Both the position numbers and the translations under genes were made by a program. From positions 744,001-808,000 of the forward strand of contig NZ_LR733303.1 in assembly GCF_902506105.1 (NCBI RefSeq): DNA of 64,000 nucleotides. Direction: 5' to 3'. This document shows, piece by piece, positions 1 to 9,130 of the stretch. Source of the stretch: Aeromicrobium sp. 9AM. Its GTDB lineage: Bacteria > Actinomycetota > Actinomycetes > Propionibacteriales > Nocardioidaceae. The notes below the pieces were generated by a model, which searched no databases, was not told where the DNA came from, and worked only from the letters and a program-made list of their open reading frames with translations. Position 1 is the stretch's first letter, and each line of letters starts with the position of its first letter.

Positions 1-101
1 ACCGGCTCTACAACGCCGGCGCAGCCCTCGAGAAGCTGCTCGAGGACAAGTGGGGCGGCCCGATGCTGGCCCAGGCACCCGACCTGGAGGTAGTGCGATG
101 A
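1..101 (+). CDS. gatA: Asp/Glu-tRNA(Asn/Gln) amidotransferase subunit A, C-terminal end (partial)
   Basis: Only the last 32 codons are inside the window, read from base 3 to the TGA at 99-101. The tail contains [14 protein letters not shown] and ends in PDLEVVR, which resembles the C-terminus of actinobacterial GatA. The stop overlaps the ATG of gatB in an ATGA junction (98-101), so the two subunits are translationally coupled. GatA is the amidase that releases ammonia from glutamine for transamidation of mischarged Glu-tRNA(Gln) or Asp-tRNA(Asn). The identification rests mostly on gatB following directly; the fragment alone is short. Confidence 0.85.
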   Translation, partial: RLYNAGAALEKLLEDKWGGPMLAQAPDLEVVR

Positions 102-1594
102 CGACCGAGACATTGGTTCCCGTAGACGAGGCTCTTGAGAAATACGACCCGGTCATGGGCCTCGAGATCCACATCGAGCTCAACACCGCGACCAAGATGT
201 TCTGCGGCTGCCCGACCGAGTTCGGCGCCGAGCCCAACACGCAGGTCTGCCCGGTGTGCCTCGCGCTGCCTGGTGCGCTGCCGGTCGTCAACGCCAAGGC
301 GATCGAGTCGGCGATCCGCATCGGCCTCGCGCTCAACTGCGAGATCGCCGAGTGGTGCCGGTTCGCGCGCAAGAACTACTTCTATCCCGACATGCCCAAG
401 AACTTCCAGACGTCGCAGTACGACGAGCCGATCGCGTTCAACGGGCACGTCGACGTCGAGGTCGACGGCGAGACGTACCGGATCGACATCGAGCGCGCGC
501 ACATGGAGGAGGACACCGGCAAGTCGCTGCACGTGGGCGGCTCGACGGGCCGCATCCACGGCGCCGACTTCTCGCTGGTCGACTACAACCGCGCCGGCAT
601 CCCGCTGATCGAGATCGTGACCCGCACGATCGAGGTGCCGGGTGACAAGGCTGCCGCGGTCGCCCGCGCGTACGTCTCGTACGTCCGCGACCTGATCGGC
701 GGCCTGGGCGTCTCGGACGTACGGATGGACCAGGGCTCGCTCCGCGCCGACGTCAACCTCTCGCTCAAGCCCAAGGGCTCGACGACGCTGGGCACGCGCT
801 CGGAGACCAAGAACGTCAACTCGTTCCGCTCGGTCGAGCGCGCGGTCCGCTACGAGATCTCGCGGCACGCGGGCATCCTCGACGAGGGTGGCTCGGTGCT
901 GCAGGAGACCCGGCACTTCCACGAGGACACCGGCACGACGTCGTCCGGTCGGGAGAAGTCCGACGCCGACGACTACCGCTACTTCCCCGAGCCGGACCTC
1001 GCGCCGGTCTCGCCGTCGCGCGAGTGGGTCGAGGAGCTCCGGGCCACGCTGCCCGAGCCGCCGGCCGTACGTCGTTCGCGCCTGCAGGCCGACTGGGGCT
1101 TCAGCGACCTCGACATGCGCGACACGATCGGCGCGGGTGCGCTCGACCTGATCGTTGCCACGGTGGAGGCGGGCACGACGCCGCAGGCCGCCAAGAAGTG
1201 GTGGCTCGGCGAGATGGCTCGACGCGCCAACGTGACCGGATCTGATCTCGACGCTCTCGGCATCACGCCGACGCAGGTCGCGGAGATCCAGGCGCTCATC
1301 GACTCCGGTCGGATCAACGACAAGCTCGCGCGATCGGTGTTCGACGGCGTCATTGCCGGCGAGGGCACTCCCGAGGAGGTCATCGTCGGCCGCAAGCTCG
1401 AGGTCGTCTCCGACGACGGTGCACTCGGCGCGGCAGTCGATCGTGCGATCGAAGCCGATCCCGACGCGGCGGAAAAGATCCGCGGCGGCAACCTCGGCGT
1501 CGCCGGCGCGCTGATCGGTGCCGTCATGAAGGAGATGCGCGGTCAGGCCGACGCCGGCCGCGTACGCGAGCTGATCCTCGAAAAGCTGACCTGA
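98..1594 (+). CDS. gatB: Asp/Glu-tRNA(Asn/Gln) amidotransferase subunit B
   Basis: 498 residues, the usual GatB length. GatB binds the mischarged tRNA, activates the side-chain carboxylate with ATP and transfers ammonia channelled from GatA. The N-terminal catalytic cradle is recognisable from [11 protein letters not shown], the Cys-rich zinc region (FCGCP...CPVC, about residues 45-60) and the family signature [16 protein letters not shown]. The C-terminal 150 residues form the helical tail plus the YqeY-like tRNA-binding domain ([10 protein letters not shown] onward). The ATG at 98 is preferred over an in-frame GTG-type extension because it overlaps the gatA stop and starts the conserved protein closely. 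No gatC is visible; it would lie upstream of the window. Confidence 0.98.
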   Translation: MTTETLVPVDEALEKYDPVMGLEIHIELNTATKMFCGCPTEFGAEPNTQVCPVCLALPGALPVVNAKAIESAIRIGLALNCEIAEWCRFARKNYFYPDMPKNFQTSQYDEPIAFNGHVDVEVDGETYRIDIERAHMEEDTGKSLHVGGSTGRIHGADFSLVDYNRAGIPLIEIVTRTIEVPGDKAAAVARAYVSYVRDLIGGLGVSDVRMDQGSLRADVNLSLKPKGSTTLGTRSETKNVNSFRSVERAVRYEISRHAGILDEGGSVLQETRHFHEDTGTTSSGREKSDADDYRYFPEPDLAPVSPSREWVEELRATLPEPPAVRRSRLQADWGFSDLDMRDTIGAGALDLIVATVEAGTTPQAAKKWWLGEMARRANVTGSDLDALGITPTQVAEIQALIDSGRINDKLARSVFDGVIAGEGTPEEVIVGRKLEVVSDDGALGAAVDRAIEADPDAAEKIRGGNLGVAGALIGAVMKEMRGQADAGRVRELILEKLT

Positions 1595-1597
1595 CCT

Positions 1598-1662
1598 CCG
1601 CGATTCGTTGACTTACAGGCGCTTCCCGCGCGCGGTAGCGCCTTCACGTTCACGAATCGCGG
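1598..1662. terminator. Bidirectional hairpin between convergent gatB and hydrolase genes
   Basis: Outer arms CCGCGATTCGT (1598-1608) and ACGAATCGCGG (1652-1662) are perfect complements. A second inner pair, AGGCGCT/AGCGCCT, lies at 1617-1623 and 1637-1643. The right arm covers the stop codon of the minus-strand gene. There is no long T run on either side, so it may work as a folded 3' end rather than as a textbook intrinsic terminator. Confidence 0.55.
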
Positions 1663-2549
1663 CGGATGGCGGTGCGGGCGATCAGGTCCTTGAGCTCCTC
1701 GAGCACGACGTCGGGGTACTCGATCGGGATGAAGTGCGTCGCGCTGAGTTCGCGATAGCGGGACCCGGCGACCCGCTCCGAGGCCGAGAGCATGTCGCGG
1801 GCGCCGGTCAGCATGTCCCACTTGCCGGCGATGAACGTCACCGGCACGGCGATGTTCGACAGCGACACGCGCTGATGCTCCGACACCCCGAGGGCGAGCT
1901 TGGCGTACCAGGACGGATGGGTCGTGCAGAACTCCTGCATCAGCGTGCGGAGCTCGGCGGTGTCGGCTGCCGGGTTGATCAGCCGGGTCATGCGCAGCAT
2001 GTTGGCCGTCGCGTTGGTCCACGGGATCCGCCGCGTGAGTGGCGCCAGGGCCCGTCCCGACACCGATGCCGTACGCGCGAGGCCGACCATGAGCTGCTTC
2101 GACACGACCGGCGGCATCCGCAGGGGAGCGAGCATCGTCGCGAACGTGTTGCCCGGCACGCCGGCGACGGCAAGGATGCCGGTGACGCGCTCGGGGTGGC
2201 GGCCGGCCAGCTCGAACGCCACCGTGACGCCGGCCGACCAGGCGGCGACGACTGCCGACTCTATGCCGGCGGCGTCCATCACGGCGAGGGCATCCTCGAC
2301 GAAGGCGTCGAGGTCGACCCGGCCGTCTGCAGGTCGGTCCGAGCCACCGACACCGCGGTGGTTCCACGACACGACGTGGACGCCGCAGTCGGGTCGCAGG
2401 AGTGATGGCCAGGCGTGCGGGTTGGTGCCCAGCCCGTTCGAGAGGAAGACCGTTGGTCCTTCGGCGTCGTTCGTCCAGGCCCTGAGGCGAGTGCCGTCGG
2501 CGCTCTCGACGTCGTAGTAGCGGACGAAGGCGGCCGCGGATGGTTTCAC
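1650..2549 (-). CDS. Alpha/beta-fold hydrolase
   Basis: A 299-residue single-domain alpha/beta hydrolase without signal peptide, so probably cytoplasmic. The oxyanion segment NGLGTNPHAW, the nucleophile elbow AWSAG, an acid within KWDML and the catalytic His in SATHF give a complete Ser-Asp-His triad. The order fits the epoxide-hydrolase/haloperoxidase-like family. The substrate cannot be read from the sequence. I chose the GTG at 2549 (VKPSAAAF) because upstream residues are low-complexity; a TTG at 2612 would add 21 residues and overlap the ATP-grasp gene upstream. The short gap suggests the two minus-strand genes are co-transcribed. Confidence 0.85.
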   Translation of the reverse strand: MKPSAAAFVRYYDVESADGTRLRAWTNDAEGPTVFLSNGLGTNPHAWPSLLRPDCGVHVVSWNHRGVGGSDRPADGRVDLDAFVEDALAVMDAAGIESAVVAAWSAGVTVAFELAGRHPERVTGILAVAGVPGNTFATMLAPLRMPPVVSKQLMVGLARTASVSGRALAPLTRRIPWTNATANMLRMTRLINPAADTAELRTLMQEFCTTHPSWYAKLALGVSEHQRVSLSNIAVPVTFIAGKWDMLTGARDMLSASERVAGSRYRELSATHFIPIEYPDVVLEELKDLIARTAIRRDS

Positions 2550-2595
2550 AAGCGCTGATTGTCCATGGCGCCGACCACCGGCCGCAACGGAATGG

Positions 2596-3447
2596 CTAGA
2601 TCCTGGCCGCAATGGCGTCGAGGAGCCGGTCGGCGCCGCCGCCGGACTGCGGCAGGAACAGGCTCGGCTCGGCGAGCTCCAGCTCGATCAGCACGGGCGC
2701 GCCGTCATCGGCCGTGACGAGGTCGACCCGGGCGTACAGCAGGGGCTCGGTGAACCCGAGGATGTCGCGAGCTGCGGCGAGCGCGGCCGTGGAGACCTCG
2801 AGCTGGGCATCGCTCGGCGTGCGCGGGTCGATGGACTCGCGGCTGTCGCGGTCCTGGCGCACCCCTTCGCCCCGGTGCAGGAGCTGGCCCTTGCGGATGG
2901 CGTGCGAGAACTCCCCGCCGAGGAACAGCATCGCGGTCTCGCCCTCGTCGTCGACCGACGAGATGTAGGGCTGCGTCATCGATGTGCGCCCGGCGGCGAC
3001 GAGCTCCGCGCTGTGGGCGTAGACGTCGTCGGGCGAGCCCCACCGCGCCGTGTCGCGGGATCCGGCCGAGATCGTGGGCTTGACGACCCATTCGGTGTGA
3101 TCGCCGAGGTCGTCCCCGGGTGCGACGTCCCAGCGTGTCTCGATGATCGGCACGCCTGCAGCCTCGATCTGGCGCAGGTAGACCTTGTCGGTGTTCCAGG
3201 CCAGCACCTCGTGGCTGTTGTGGAGCCGGGGGACCGACGCAGCCCACGCGAGGAACTCCTCGCGTCGCGTGAAGTAGTCCCAGCACGACCGGACGACGAC
3301 GGCGTCGTACGCGCTCCAGTCGACGGCGGGATCATCCCAGACGGTGATCTCCGCATCGATGCCGCGGCGGCCGGCGGCGTCGAGCAGCAGCGGCAGGTCG
3401 GGGTCGAGCTCGATGGCCCAGGACGTGCTGACGAAGGCGATGCTCAC
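2596..3447 (-). CDS. ATP-grasp domain protein (RimK-like, substrate unknown)
   Basis: 283 residues. The N-terminal part (VSIAFVSTSWAIELDPDLP) is a pre-ATP-grasp fold. The central nucleotide-binding segment has WVVKPTISAGSRDT, the typical Lys plus small-residue loop, and the C-terminal metal-binding part reads DLVTADDGAPVLIELELAEP with the expected acidic residues. Enzymes of this fold join a carboxylate to an amine or thiol using ATP; the substrates here are unknown. The GTG at 3447 is chosen because the core fold begins at once; earlier starts would run into the AT-rich control region. It is divergent from the SatD-like gene and upstream of the hydrolase. Confidence 0.75.
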   Translation of the reverse strand: MSIAFVSTSWAIELDPDLPLLLDAAGRRGIDAEITVWDDPAVDWSAYDAVVVRSCWDYFTRREEFLAWAASVPRLHNSHEVLAWNTDKVYLRQIEAAGVPIIETRWDVAPGDDLGDHTEWVVKPTISAGSRDTARWGSPDDVYAHSAELVAAGRTSMTQPYISSVDDEGETAMLFLGGEFSHAIRKGQLLHRGEGVRQDRDSRESIDPRTPSDAQLEVSTAALAAARDILGFTEPLLYARVDLVTADDGAPVLIELELAEPSLFLPQSGGGADRLLDAIAARI

Positions 3448-3481
3448 CGTCTCATCGTGCCATTGGCGACGCTCACCCTGC

Positions 3482-3561
3482 ATCAATGTTTCAGGATTGA
3501 TATGGCCAAAACAACGACTGAGCATTGATTCATTGGAATCAATGCCCAAGGGTTGATAGTA
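3482..3561. promoter_or_regulatory. AT-rich operator array and promoter between ATP-grasp and SatD-like genes
   Basis: A perfect inverted repeat has 10-bp arms (GCATTGATTC at 3522-3531, GAATCAATGC at 3536-3545) around ATTG. A second pair, ATCAAT (3482-3487) and ATTGAT (3496-3501), and a fifth TTGAT at 3552-3556 repeat the same half-site. A -10-like TAGTAT sits at 3556-3561, nine bases before the chosen SatD start. The region is clearly AT-richer than its surroundings. A dimeric repressor or activator controlling both divergent genes is the natural inference. Confidence 0.65.
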
Positions 3562-3569
3562 TGGGCGGC

Positions 3570-4142
3570 ATGTACTACGTCATGACGATCGACCAGCGAC
3601 GGAGCCAGGCAGGCCCGGACGCCGTCCCGGCCGCGGAGGAGCTCCTCGCCGGCAGTGCGCCGGTCCGCGCCTTCGAACGTACGGCCGGCGACGAGATCCA
3701 GGGCCTGCTCGACGACCCGGGCGGGGTCGTCGACCTGACCCTGGCGCTGGCCCGCACGCGGACCTGGTCGATCGGGATAGGCATCGGCGACGTCGAGACG
3801 CCGTTGGCCGACTCGGTTCGTGCCAACCGTGGAGAAGCCTTCGTGGCGGCCCGCCGAGCCGTCGAGCGAGCCAAGTCCTCGCCCGTACGGACGGCCGTCG
3901 AAGGCCACGCCGCTGAGCACGCCGAGACCGCACTCGTCCTGCTCCTGACGATCGTCGAACGGCGGAGTGAAGCCGGCTGGGAGGCCGTCGACGCGATGAC
4001 GACGTCCGCGACGCAGGCCGAGGCCGCCGCCAAGGTCGGCATCTCACCACAGGCGATGAATCGTCGGCTGCGCGTGGCAGGGTATGTCGAGGAGCAGCGG
4101 GGAAAGGCCCTCGCCGTCCATCTGCTCGGGGAGCTGTCGTGA
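3570..4142 (+). CDS. SatD-like family protein with C-terminal helix-turn-helix
   Basis: 190 residues. The N-terminus (MYYVMTIDQRRSQ) resembles SatD-family proteins, in which a short strand with conserved D-x-R/S residues opens an alpha/beta domain. The C-terminus (TQAEAAAKVGISPQAMNRRL) is a clear helix-turn-helix. The function of SatD proteins is not established; the HTH suggests a regulator or sensor. The gene overlaps the following membrane-protein gene by 4 bp (GTGA), so they form a translationally coupled pair. An ATG at 3561 is an alternative start, but 3570 leaves nine bases after the TAGTAT -10 and suits a leaderless mRNA. It may autoregulate through the adjacent palindromes. Confidence 0.6.
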   Translation: MYYVMTIDQRRSQAGPDAVPAAEELLAGSAPVRAFERTAGDEIQGLLDDPGGVVDLTLALARTRTWSIGIGIGDVETPLADSVRANRGEAFVAARRAVERAKSSPVRTAVEGHAAEHAETALVLLLTIVERRSEAGWEAVDAMTTSATQAEAAAKVGISPQAMNRRLRVAGYVEEQRGKALAVHLLGELS

Positions 4143-4684
4143 TTCTCTACGTCCTGGTGATTGCCGCCTGGCTGCCGGTCGCCGTCGGCTCGACGGGACG
4201 GGCCCGCGCGTGGTGCGCACTGGCAGCCGGGCTGCTGCTGGCCGCGGCAGTCGTCGTTCGGGTCACGGCCGACATCGACGTCGACCCCGGGGTCCTGGGG
4301 CTCTATGCGGCGATGCTCGCGGTCGCCGGTGGATCCGTCGTGACGACTGCGGTCTTCCACGTGATCGACGAGCAGTCCGACGAGGACGCCGACCAGTCGA
4401 TGGAGGCGGCCGGCCGGATCCTTCGCGGCGGCACGTGGATCGGTGCGCTCGAACGACTTGCCGTGTTCGGCTCGTTGGCCGTGGGCATGCCGTCAGGAGT
4501 CGCCCTCGTGCTCGCGGTCAAGGGCCTCGGCCGCTACCCCGAGCTGCGCAGCGGAGACCGGCCGGCGACGGCCGAGCGCTTCATCATCGGCACCCTGGTC
4601 AGCGTGCTCTGGGCGGCGGTGTGCGCCTACGTCGCGACGGGCTTCGCGCCGGCGTGGTTCGCAACCTCGGGTATCGCGGGCTGA
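4139..4684 (+). CDS. Integral membrane protein paired with SatD-like gene
   Basis: 181 residues with about five hydrophobic segments: two near the N-terminus, one around residues 55-78, then two in the last third. The C-terminal part (LAVKGLGRYPEL followed by AERFIIGTLVS) resembles the tail of membrane proteins that commonly accompany SatD, some annotated with DUF3307. No enzymatic motif is visible. It starts with GTG inside the stop of the SatD-like gene. I infer that the pair acts together, perhaps as a membrane component and its regulator; the role is unknown. Confidence 0.6.
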   Translation: MILYVLVIAAWLPVAVGSTGRARAWCALAAGLLLAAAVVVRVTADIDVDPGVLGLYAAMLAVAGGSVVTTAVFHVIDEQSDEDADQSMEAAGRILRGGTWIGALERLAVFGSLAVGMPSGVALVLAVKGLGRYPELRSGDRPATAERFIIGTLVSVLWAAVCAYVATGFAPAWFATSGIAG

Positions 4685-4714
4685 CCGGCTCGACCGGCTC
4701 GTCGTCCTGAGCCG

Positions 4715-4720
4715 TAATCT
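4715..4720 (+). promoter_or_regulatory. -10 box of ilvD, leaderless
   Basis: TAATCT lies six bases before the ilvD ATG (4727), so transcription would begin at or next to the A of the start codon. There is no Shine-Dalgarno-like sequence in front of the gene. No convincing -35 is visible. Confidence 0.55.
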
Positions 4721-4726
4721 TGGGGC

Positions 4727-6412
4727 ATGGCCTCCGAGAACGACATCGACATCAAGCCCCGCAGCCGCACCGTCACCGATGGCCTCGAGGCCACCGCATC
4801 GCGCGGCATGCTCCGCGCGGTCGGCATGGGCGACGACGACTGGGCGAAGCCCCAGATCGGCGTGGCGTCCAGCTGGAACGAGATCACGCCGTGCAACCTG
4901 TCCCTCGACCGGCTCGCCAAGGCCGTCAAGGTGGGCGTGCACGCCGGCGGCGGCTACCCCCTCGAGTTCGGCACGATCTCGGTCTCCGACGGCATCTCGA
5001 TGGGCCACGAGGGCATGCACTTCTCGCTCGTCAGCCGTGAGGTCATCGCCGACTCGGTCGAGACGGTCATGATGGCCGAGCGCCTCGACGGATCGGTCCT
5101 GCTCGCCGGTTGCGACAAGAGCCTGCCGGGCATGCTGATGGCCGCGGCCCGGCTCGACCTGTCGAGCGTCTTCCTCTACGCCGGCTCGATCATGCCGGGC
5201 AACGTCGACGGCAAGGACGTCACGATCATCGACGCGTTCGAGGCTGTCGGCGCCTGCATCAAGGGCCTGATCACCCGTGAAGAGGTCGACAAGATCGAGC
5301 GTGCGATCTGTCCCGGCGAGGGCGCCTGCGGCGGTATGTTCACGGCCAACACGATGGCGACTGCGGCAGAGGCCCTCGGCATGAGCCTGCCCGGCTCCGC
5401 CGCGCCGCCCGCGATCGACAACCGTCGCGACGACTTCGCCCACAAGTCCGGTGAGGCCGTCGTCGAGCTGCTCCGCAAGGGCATCACCGCCCGGCAGATC
5501 ATGACGAAGGAGGCGTTCGAGAACGCCATCACGGTCGTCATGGCGCTCGGCGGCTCGACCAACGCCGTGCTCCACCTGCTGGCCATCGCCCGCGAGGCCG
5601 AGGTCCCGCTGACGCTCGACGACTTCAACCGCATCGGCGACAAGGTCCCGCACCTCGGCGACCTCAAGCCGTTCGGCCGCTACGTCATGAACGACGTCGA
5701 CAAGGCCGGCGGCACGGCGGTCATCATGAAGGCGCTCCTGGACGCCGGCCTGATGCACGGCGACGTCATGACGGTGACCGGCAGGACGATGGCCGAGAAC
5801 CTCGCCGGCATCACCGAGAAGCTCGACGGCGACGTCATCCGTACGCTCGACCGCCCCATCCACAAGACCGGCGGCCTCACGATCCTCAAGGGCTCACTCG
5901 CACCGGACGGTGCGGTCGTCAAGAGCGCCGGCTTCGACTCCGACGTCTTCCGGGGCACCGCGCGGGTCTTCGACGGCGAGCGCAAGGCGATGGACGCCCT
6001 CGAGGACGGCACGATCGTGGCGGGCGACGTCGTCGTCATCCGCTACGAGGGCCCCAAGGGTGGACCCGGCATGCGCGAGATGCTGGCCATCACGGGTGCC
6101 ATCAAGGGTGCCGGCCTCGGCAAGGACGTCCTGCTGCTGACCGACGGCCGCTTCTCCGGCGGCACGACCGGCCTCTGCGTCGGTCACGTGGCACCCGAGG
6201 CCGTCGACGGCGGGCCGATCGCCTTCGTCCGTGACGGCGACCCGATCATCCTCGACATGGCCAACCGGACCCTCGAGCTCGACGTGGACCACGACGAGAT
6301 CGAGGCTCGCAAGGTCGGCTGGGAGCCGCTCCCGCCGAAGTACACCAAGGGTGTGCTCGCCAAGTACCGCAAGCTGGTCAGCTCGGCCGCAGACGGCGCC
6401 GTCTGCAACTAG
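4727..6412 (+). CDS. ilvD: Dihydroxy-acid dehydratase
   Basis: 561 residues. IlvD removes water from 2,3-dihydroxy-isovalerate or 2,3-dihydroxy-3-methylvalerate to give the keto acids of valine and isoleucine. The Fe-S ligands are present: Cys56 in ITPCN, Cys129 in AGCDKS and Cys201 in [13 protein letters not shown]. The C-terminal beta-barrel contains [11 protein letters not shown] and [11 protein letters not shown]. The gene stands alone, about 8.5 kb from ilvBNC, with its own leaderless promoter. Five bases separate it from the next gene, so read-through into that secreted-protein gene is likely. No leader peptide is seen here, unlike ilvB and cimA. Confidence 0.98.
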   Translation: MASENDIDIKPRSRTVTDGLEATASRGMLRAVGMGDDDWAKPQIGVASSWNEITPCNLSLDRLAKAVKVGVHAGGGYPLEFGTISVSDGISMGHEGMHFSLVSREVIADSVETVMMAERLDGSVLLAGCDKSLPGMLMAAARLDLSSVFLYAGSIMPGNVDGKDVTIIDAFEAVGACIKGLITREEVDKIERAICPGEGACGGMFTANTMATAAEALGMSLPGSAAPPAIDNRRDDFAHKSGEAVVELLRKGITARQIMTKEAFENAITVVMALGGSTNAVLHLLAIAREAEVPLTLDDFNRIGDKVPHLGDLKPFGRYVMNDVDKAGGTAVIMKALLDAGLMHGDVMTVTGRTMAENLAGITEKLDGDVIRTLDRPIHKTGGLTILKGSLAPDGAVVKSAGFDSDVFRGTARVFDGERKAMDALEDGTIVAGDVVVIRYEGPKGGPGMREMLAITGAIKGAGLGKDVLLLTDGRFSGGTTGLCVGHVAPEAVDGGPIAFVRDGDPIILDMANRTLELDVDHDEIEARKVGWEPLPPKYTKGVLAKYRKLVSSAADGAVCN

Positions 6413-6417
6413 TCGAG

Positions 6418-7650
6418 ATGACCCGCACGCGGCGCCTCCTGATCCTGATCGGGGCCTGCGTGCTGCTCTGCTCGGTCTCGGCGACGGCTGAGGGCGAGGC
6501 CGGGGCGGCGCTCGGCGCAGGGACAGCTGTCGTCGCGGAGGCTGCGCAATCCGACCTCACGATCACCATGCCGTCGTCCGCCAAGGACGGATCGCAGGTC
6601 ACCGCGCAGGTCTCGTGGCAGCGCACGGCCGATGGTGCTCCGCTCTCGGGACAGGTCGCCCTGGACTTCAGGCGACGGGGCCTCGAGACGTGGCGGACAC
6701 TGACGTCGGTCGACGTGGTCGACGGAGCGGGGCAGGTCGTGCTCACGCCGCGGGACGACGGCAGCTACCGCGTGCGGTGGGCCGGCAGCCCGGAGATCGC
6801 TCCCGTGGAGTCGAGCCCTGCAGTGTTCGACAACCGGCCGGTCGGTGGAGTCGTACTGCGCATCGGCCAGTACAACCTCCCCGGCCCCGACAAGCTCTCG
6901 CGCTCGAGCACACGGGCGATCAAGGCGGCACTGTCGATCAAGGCGGCCGACGTCGACGTCGTGACGTTCAACGAGCTCGTGGGCCCGGGCCACAACAGCG
7001 CCACCAACCCGCCGTCCAGCTTCGCGCGCACCGTGCTCAGGGCGTTGGGGTCGAAGTGGCGGCTCATCACGCCGACGATGAAGTACAACGAGAACTACAT
7101 CGCCTATCGCCCCGATCGGGTCGAGCTCATCGTCCAGTACGCCGACCGGGTCGTGCCGGGCATCGGCACGGGTGAGACACGCAGGAAGACCGCTCGCCAC
7201 GTGACGCCCGTGCTCTTCAAGGACCGCGGCTCGAACCAGCCCGTCCTGGTTGCCGCCACGCACCTGGTCAACAACAACCGCGCAGGCGCCCGCAAGCAGG
7301 CCTACGCCGTGGGGAGACACACCGCAGAGCTGTCGAGTGGCTATCCCGTGGTCGTCGGTGGTGACATGAACACCCCCGACCAGCTCGCCGGCCTGACGAG
7401 CCAGGGCCTCAAGGACGTGCGCCGTGCGGCCGTGCAGCGCACCAACGCGACGTACTCGACGTACGTGAAGTACTCGAGGACCAGGCCGGTGAAGGACGCG
7501 AGCTGGATCATCGACCAGATCTATGCGCCCAAGAGCTGGACCGTCAGCCGCTGGGTGACCGCTCTCGGCGCCAGGAACGGCAGCTTCACCCGGCCACGGG
7601 CATCCGACCACCTGCTGGTCTGGTCCACCCTCAAGGGACCGCGCCCGTGA
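6418..7650 (+). CDS. Secreted endonuclease/exonuclease/phosphatase-fold protein
   Basis: 410 residues. An N-terminal signal peptide (basic MTRTRR, then a hydrophobic stretch to about residue 25) is followed by an Ig-like domain (about residues 45-125). The EEP domain runs from about 140 to the end. EEP landmarks are FNELVGPGH (metal-binding Glu), ATHLVNNN, GGDMNTPDQ (Asp-x-Asn pair) and ASDHLLV (catalytic Asp-His). Family members hydrolyse phosphodiester or phosphomonoester bonds; whether this one acts on nucleic acid, lipid or sugar phosphate cannot be told. It acts outside the membrane. The ATG lies five bases after the ilvD stop. Confidence 0.85.
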   Translation: MTRTRRLLILIGACVLLCSVSATAEGEAGAALGAGTAVVAEAAQSDLTITMPSSAKDGSQVTAQVSWQRTADGAPLSGQVALDFRRRGLETWRTLTSVDVVDGAGQVVLTPRDDGSYRVRWAGSPEIAPVESSPAVFDNRPVGGVVLRIGQYNLPGPDKLSRSSTRAIKAALSIKAADVDVVTFNELVGPGHNSATNPPSSFARTVLRALGSKWRLITPTMKYNENYIAYRPDRVELIVQYADRVVPGIGTGETRRKTARHVTPVLFKDRGSNQPVLVAATHLVNNNRAGARKQAYAVGRHTAELSSGYPVVVGGDMNTPDQLAGLTSQGLKDVRRAAVQRTNATYSTYVKYSRTRPVKDASWIIDQIYAPKSWTVSRWVTALGARNGSFTRPRASDHLLVWSTLKGPRP

Positions 7651-7651
7651 C

Positions 7652-8968
7652 CTAGCCGGCCGGGAGGGCCCGGTCGAAGAAGCCGACGACCCGGCGCTCG
7701 TACTCCTCGGGGTGCGTCTGCAGCCCGCGGATGTGCTTGACGTCATCGATCTGCCACACCTCTGCCGACGGGCCGATCCGGTCGGCGTACACCGTCGACA
7801 TCGTCTCGCGGTTGCCACCGTTGGGTGCCCAGATCACGAGTACGGGTCGCGGTGCAATGCGTGGCGCAAGATCGACCAGGCTGGTCGGCGGTGCGGTGTT
7901 GGAGAACAACGCCGTACCGGCGTCCAGCGTCACCATCTGGTGGAACCCTCGCACGAGAGCGAAGCCGTTGAACTCGTGGACCTGCTCGCGCAGTACCCGC
8001 GTTCCGGCGCCCTCGGAGACGACGGCCGCGATGTCCTTGTTGCCCGCCGCGGCCTCGAGCATGAGCTCCCCGCCGACCGAGAACCCGATGCCACCGATGC
8101 GCCCGGGATCCACGTCTGCGCGCTTCTTGAGGAAGTCGACTGCCGCGTCGATGTCGCGGGCGCCGCCCCAGCCCAGCAGGTTGCCGTCGCCGTCGCTGGC
8201 GCCCTCGCCCCGGCGGTCGAACAACAGCACGCCGTAGCCATTCTTCGCCAGCATGCGAGCGTGCGCCTGGGGCCCCTTGCGACCCGGGAACGCGATGACC
8301 GCTGCCCCGTTGCGCGATGGGATGTACCAGCCCTTGAGGTGGAGACCGTCGCTCGTCTTCAGCGTGACGTTCTCATGAGCGGTGCCGAGGTGAGGTGTCT
8401 GCAGCTCGGCCCGCGAGACATGCGTGACGACGTAGCTGAAGCCGAAGATGGCGACGATCTCCAGCATCACCACCGCCATCAGGGCACCCTTGGCCGTGCG
8501 CCGCGCATATCGGCGCTTGCGGCTGTCATCCAAGCGGCGCGAGATCCACAGGGTGACTGCGGACAGGCCCACGAGGACGACACCGGCCGGCGCCGCAAGC
8601 ACTGCGGTGTAGTCGTCGTTGCGGAGACCCACGTTGCCGAGGTGGCTGATCGGCTCGACCAGACCGACGACGAGTCCGGTGAGGCCGGTGCCGAAGGCGA
8701 TGAGCGCGCGGTTGCCCGCCCTGACCCGGTCGTACGCCCAGGCGCCGAGGCCGATGAGGCCGAGGGGGACGAGACCGCTCACGAGGTGGTCGAACGGGGA
8801 CACCCCGGGATTGGGCTGGAGGAAGTTGTCGTCGGCGATGTGCAGCATGACGGCTGCGATGGCGGCGAAGAACACCCAATGGCGTCGCAGGGCGGACACC
8901 GGCTGGGCAGGAGTCAAAAGATCAGATTCGCCGTTGACGGCGGGCTCGATGAGTGAAGTCGGGGTCAT
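7652..8968 (-). CDS. Membrane-anchored alpha/beta hydrolase
   Basis: 438 residues. The first 190 or so carry about five hydrophobic segments, starting with HWVFFAAIAAVMLHIA. The C-terminal half is an alpha/beta hydrolase: LLFDRRGEGASDGDGN, nucleophile elbow GIGFSVGGE, and a late His in DDVKHIRGLQTH. The catalytic acid is less obvious. The domain resembles the BAAT/dienelactone-type hydrolases and probably faces the outside. The ATG at 8968 (MTPTSLIEP) is chosen over upstream ATGs because the 48 residues before it are low-complexity and would extend into the control region shared with the divergent gene. Confidence 0.8.
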   Translation of the reverse strand: MTPTSLIEPAVNGESDLLTPAQPVSALRRHWVFFAAIAAVMLHIADDNFLQPNPGVSPFDHLVSGLVPLGLIGLGAWAYDRVRAGNRALIAFGTGLTGLVVGLVEPISHLGNVGLRNDDYTAVLAAPAGVVLVGLSAVTLWISRRLDDSRKRRYARRTAKGALMAVVMLEIVAIFGFSYVVTHVSRAELQTPHLGTAHENVTLKTSDGLHLKGWYIPSRNGAAVIAFPGRKGPQAHARMLAKNGYGVLLFDRRGEGASDGDGNLLGWGGARDIDAAVDFLKKRADVDPGRIGGIGFSVGGELMLEAAAGNKDIAAVVSEGAGTRVLREQVHEFNGFALVRGFHQMVTLDAGTALFSNTAPPTSLVDLAPRIAPRPVLVIWAPNGGNRETMSTVYADRIGPSAEVWQIDDVKHIRGLQTHPEEYERRVVGFFDRALPAG

Positions 8969-9130
8969 GTCGTCGACGCTAGGGGCGGGGGACCGCGTCG
9001 CGACACCGAGCTGGCCGCACGACGGGTGGGGGTTCCCGCCCGTATGAGGAGGCCAGCACGTCCCCCGCGTCATGGACCGGGCGCCCGCGACTCTCGTAGT
9101 GGGGATCATCATTTCTTCTTGGGGGCATCC

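Noticed and set aside
8..922. Long minus-strand open frame antisense to gatB
   Set aside because: Arg/Asp/Val-rich low-complexity translation typical of the antisense of a high-GC gene; gatB on the plus strand has full family conservation.
4493..5863. 456-codon minus-strand open frame over ilvD
   Set aside because: No recognisable fold, strongly biased composition, and entirely inside the well-conserved ilvD coding region.
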